Shown: positions 32,231-34,276 of the stretch, piece after piece
Layout of the letters: each line of letters starts with the position of its first letter
How positions within the stretch are numbered: position 1 is the first letter of the stretch
NCBI GenBank assembly: GCA_964369315.1
Contig: CAYJEJ010000009.1
Coordinates: forward strand, 1-34,276
Length of the DNA stretch: 34,276 bases
Reading direction: 5' to 3'
Source: CAYJEJ01 sp964369315
GTDB lineage: Bacteria; Pseudomonadota; Alphaproteobacteria; UBA3830; JAIRWN01
Made by a program: the position numbers and the translations under genes
Notes under the pieces: generated by a model
What the model was told of the DNA's origin: nothing
Database searches by the model: none
What the model saw: the letters and a program-made list of their open reading frames with translations, nothing else

Positions 32231-34276
32231 TTAAACGTTCTTCTTCCTTCTTGAGGCGTTTTTCCTTCTCTGCTTACGTTGTTTTTCTTTCTTCTTAAGT
32301 TCTTTTTCGTTGTCCGTAAGCTCCTCTTCATTTTCTAGACGCTCTCCTTCATCTGCCTTTTTACGTGCGGCCTCTTTCTTATTATTAAGTGGAGCGGCTT
32401 CTTTCTTACTCTTAGGTGGAGCGGTTTGCTCAGACTTCGCCACTTTCTCTGAACGCTCACTTGAAAGAAGTTCTTTTTTCTCTACACGTTCTTCCTCTGT
32501 ATTCTTACGCTTTTCTTCTTTCTTGTTATTAAGCTGTGACTCTCCTGCCTGTTTAATTTTTGTTTCTTTCCTTAAGTTTTCCTTCGACAGAAGTTCTTTT
32601 TTCTCTAAGCGTTCTTCTTCCTGCTTGTTATCAAGCTGTGACTCCTCTGACTGTTTAGGCTTTGCGTCTTTCTTCAAAAGAGCCTCTTCCTCAGTTTTCT
32701 TACGCTCCTCTCCCTCCTTGTTATTAAGCTTTGTCTCTTCTTCTGCCTTTTTATTCTTTGTTTCTTTATTTAGGCTTTCTTTCGACAGAATTTCTTCTTT
32801 TTCCTTCTTCAGACGAGCTTCTTCCTCAGCTTTCTTCCGTTCTTCTTCCTGCTTGTTATTAAGCTTTGTTTCCTCTGCCTGTTTACGCTTTTCTTCTTTC
32901 TTTAGATATTCCTTCGCGAGAATCTCCTCTTTTTCCCTCTTAAGGCGTTCGTCTTCCGCCTTCTTGCGTCCTTCCTCTCTTAGAATTTCTTCCTTCTCTT
33001 TCTTCAGACGCTCCGTCAACGCAAGTTCCTTACGCTTACGCTCCTCTTCCATCTTCATGAAGCTGTCCGTCGAGGAAAGTTCTTCTTGTTCTTTACGCTT
33101 TTTAAACTCCTCTTCCTTGCGGAGGCGTGCTTCTTCTTCCGCCTTCTTAAGTGCCTCTTCCCTTAGACTTTCCTCCTTTTCCCTCTTGAAACGAGCCTCT
33201 TCTTCCTGCTTAAGCTTCAGTTCAGCTGCCTTACGCTCTTTTTCCTTTTTTTCCTCTTGGGAACGTAAGTATTCCCTGTAGCTTTCCGTCGAGAAAGATG
33301 ATTCTTCCTGCTTCTTCTTCAGCTCTTCCTCTTCCTTCCTTAAGGTTTCTTCCTTCTCTTTCTTCAGACGTTCGGTCAATGCAATTCCTTCTTTACGCTT
33401 AAGCTCCTCTTCCACCTTTATGAAGCTGTCCGTCGAGAAAAACTCTTCACGTTTTTTAAGCTCCTCTTCCTTGCGGAGGCGTGCTTCTTCTTCCTTTTGG
33501 AGGTGTTCCTTTTCCCTCTTGAAATGAGCCTCTTCTTCCTGCCTCTTCTTCAGTTCTTCTTCCTTAGCCTTACGCTCTTTTTCCTTTGCTTCCTCCTGGA
33601 GAAGTAAGTATTCCCTGTGGCTATCCGTCAAGAAAGATTCTTCCTGCCTCTTCTTCTCTTCCTCTTCCTTTTGGAGGTGTTCCTTTTCCCTCTTGAAATT
33701 AGCCTCTTCTTCCGCCTTCCTCAGTTCTTCTTCCTTAGCCTTACGTAGACGTTCTTCCTTTTCTTTCTCTTGGAGACGTAAGTCTTCCATCGTCGAAGAA
33801 GTCTCTTCTTCAGGCTTTTTAATTTCCGTTCCTTTCTGTAAGGTTTCTGCCGTCTCATCATACATGGTTGTTAACTGAGGTTTATTATCTTTATTCTCCG
33901 GAGAGGCTTCCAATAACGGTGTATTTTGATTTGTTTTATCCTCTGTTTTAACTTTAGCTTTTTTATTTTTCTCTTTATCAGTTTTTCCTACAGTCTGCTT
34001 CTTCTCTTCCTCTTCCTTCTTGAGGCGTTCCTCTTCTTCCTTCTTGAGGCGTTCTTCTTCTTCCTTCTTACGCTTCTCCTCTTCCTTCTTTAGACGTTCC
34101 TCTTCTTCCTTCTTTAGACGTTCCTCTTCTTCCTTCTTCAGACGCTTCTCTTCTTCCTGCTTCTTCTTCAACTCCTCTTGACGCTTACGTGCTTTCTCTT
34201 CAGCCTTACGCTTCTCCTCTGCCTTCTCCTTCTTTTCTTTCTCTAGACGTGCTTTCTCTTCCTCTGCCTTCTTCTT
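32231..34276 (-). CDS. Large E/K/R-rich helical repeat protein, N-terminus outside the window
   Basis: I do not recognise a family. The frame is open from the window edge (34276) to a TAA at 32231, at least 681 residues; the true start lies beyond the edge, and an internal TTG at 34171 is only a convenience start. The visible product is almost entirely Glu, Lys, Arg and Gln with Leu at intervals, as in long coiled coils or single alpha-helices. Numbered from 34171: 8-residue repeats RLKKEEEE at 10-56; a low-charge Thr/Pro/Asn island at 58-128; two copies of a roughly 115-residue module marked by S-T-D/E-S motifs (179, 244, 292, 365); then shorter units marked by LNNK or LDNK (from 435 to 598); then a very basic end (KQRRKNASRRKKNV). 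No membrane span or enzyme motif is visible. It could be a cell-shape, surface or secreted host-interaction protein. Confidence 0.7.
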   Translation of the reverse strand, partial: KKKAEEEKARLEKEKKEKAEEKRKAEEKARKRQEELKKKQEEEKRLKKEEEERLKKEEEERLKKEEEKRKKEEEERLKKEEEERLKKEEEEKKQTVGKTDKEKNKKAKVKTEDKTNQNTPLLEASPENKDNKPQLTTMYDETAETLQKGTEIKKPEEETSSTMEDLRLQEKEKEERLRKAKEEELRKAEEEANFKREKEHLQKEEEEKKRQEESFLTDSHREYLLLQEEAKEKERKAKEEELKKRQEEEAHFKREKEHLQKEEEARLRKEEELKKREEFFSTDSFIKVEEELKRKEGIALTERLKKEKEETLRKEEEELKKKQEESSFSTESYREYLRSQEEKKEKERKAAELKLKQEEEARFKREKEESLREEALKKAEEEARLRKEEEFKKRKEQEELSSTDSFMKMEEERKRKELALTERLKKEKEEILREEGRKKAEDERLKREKEEILAKEYLKKEEKRKQAEETKLNNKQEEERKKAEEEARLKKEKEEILSKESLNKETKNKKAEEETKLNNKEGEERKKTEEEALLKKDAKPKQSEESQLDNKQEEERLEKKELLSKENLRKETKIKQAGESQLNNKKEEKRKNTEEERVEKKELLSSERSEKVAKSEQTAPPKSKKEAAPLNNKKEAARKKADEGERLENEEELTDNEKELKKKEKQRKQRRKNASRRKKNV
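32972..33637 (-). repeat. Two copies of a ~115-residue coding module
   Basis: Within the repeat protein, four Ser/Thr islands alternate between two types: LTDSHREYL and STESYREYL (type A), STDSFIKVE and STDSFMKME (type B). Each is followed by a similar helical stretch (for example ALTERLKKEKEE after both type-B islands). This indicates an internal duplication of an A+B unit, at both protein and DNA level. Confidence 0.7.
34004..34144 (-). repeat. Tandem 24-bp repeats encoding RLKKEEEE
   Basis: Six near-identical units of 24 bp (one of 21 bp) encode RLKKEEEE-type octapeptides. The plus strand is almost pure pyrimidine here. Such arrays usually vary in copy number between strains. Confidence 0.75.

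Noticed and set aside
32116..32331. A 71-codon frame overlapping the 3' end of the repeat gene
   Set aside because: Its first part is the repeat gene read in a shifted frame, and the remainder has no start codon or ribosome-binding site of its own.
32310..33281. A 323-codon open frame on the plus strand, Ser/Phe/Leu-rich
   Set aside because: It is the antisense shadow of the E/K/R repeat gene: complementary GAA/AAG codons read as TTC/CTT. It has no ribosome-binding site and its composition is explained entirely by the other strand.
1..34276. CRISPR array, intact insertion sequence, prophage or restriction system
   Set aside because: No regularly spaced direct repeats apart from the coding repeats in the E/K/R gene, and no transposase, integrase, phage or methylase genes were seen.

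Overview
The window looks like chromosomal DNA of an AT-rich alphaproteobacterium with a small, probably host-associated genome. Evidence for this is the acpP-fabF-mltG gene order, an RNase E with a long charged tail ending in a GWWKR-type motif, a second-type glutamyl-tRNA synthetase with an LSKRL signature, and a DnaK ending in EEVNTEDKK. A Rickettsiales- or Holosporales-like lineage is my inference, not a demonstrated placement. Most of the window is core housekeeping DNA; the right end (after about 30,264) looks accessory.

Layout. 1-2,914: sparse region with tRNA-Ser(GCU), rpmH, a 65-residue unknown protein, the HU gene and tRNA-Thr(UGU), separated by long AT-rich spacers. 2,915-6,551 (+): RNase E/G and a periplasmic M48 zinc protease with TPR-like repeats. 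6,562-18,530 (-): cysS and gltX overlapping by ATGA; a 987-residue fusion of a sodium/solute symporter, a second membrane sensor module and a histidine-kinase ATPase; a Panacea-type toxin-antitoxin pair; then valS, ftsY and mtaB in one tight run. 18,689-20,735: a protein with two cold-shock domains and a convergent O-antigen-ligase-like membrane protein whose 3' ends overlap. 20,816-24,355 (+): gpsA, acpP, fabF, mltG. 24,418-30,049 (+): pgk, a candidate structured small RNA with its own promoter and terminator, dnaK, a strong intrinsic terminator, dnaJ and an rluC-type pseudouridine synthase. 30,173-30,263: tRNA-Ser(GGA). 30,264-34,276: a frameshifted gene remnant, a secreted HAD-like protein with its own promoter and terminator, and a huge E/K/R-rich repeat protein that runs off the window.

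How the parts work together. The core genes cover translation (three aminoacyl-tRNA synthetases, L34, two tRNA-Ser, tRNA-Thr, MtaB, RluC), RNA turnover (RNase E), protein targeting and folding (FtsY, DnaK, DnaJ), lipid and envelope building (GpsA, AcpP, FabF, MltG, ligase, M48 protease) and glycolysis or gluconeogenesis (Pgk).

The observations most worth following are the candidate RNA between pgk and dnaK, the symporter/sensor-kinase fusion that lacks a recognisable phospho-acceptor histidine box, the Panacea pair, a phosphoglycerate kinase without the usual GR of SHxGRP, and the repeat protein next to a secreted HAD protein. I found no CRISPR array, no intact insertion sequence and no prophage. 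Positions and motifs were read by eye; no searches or folding programs were run.
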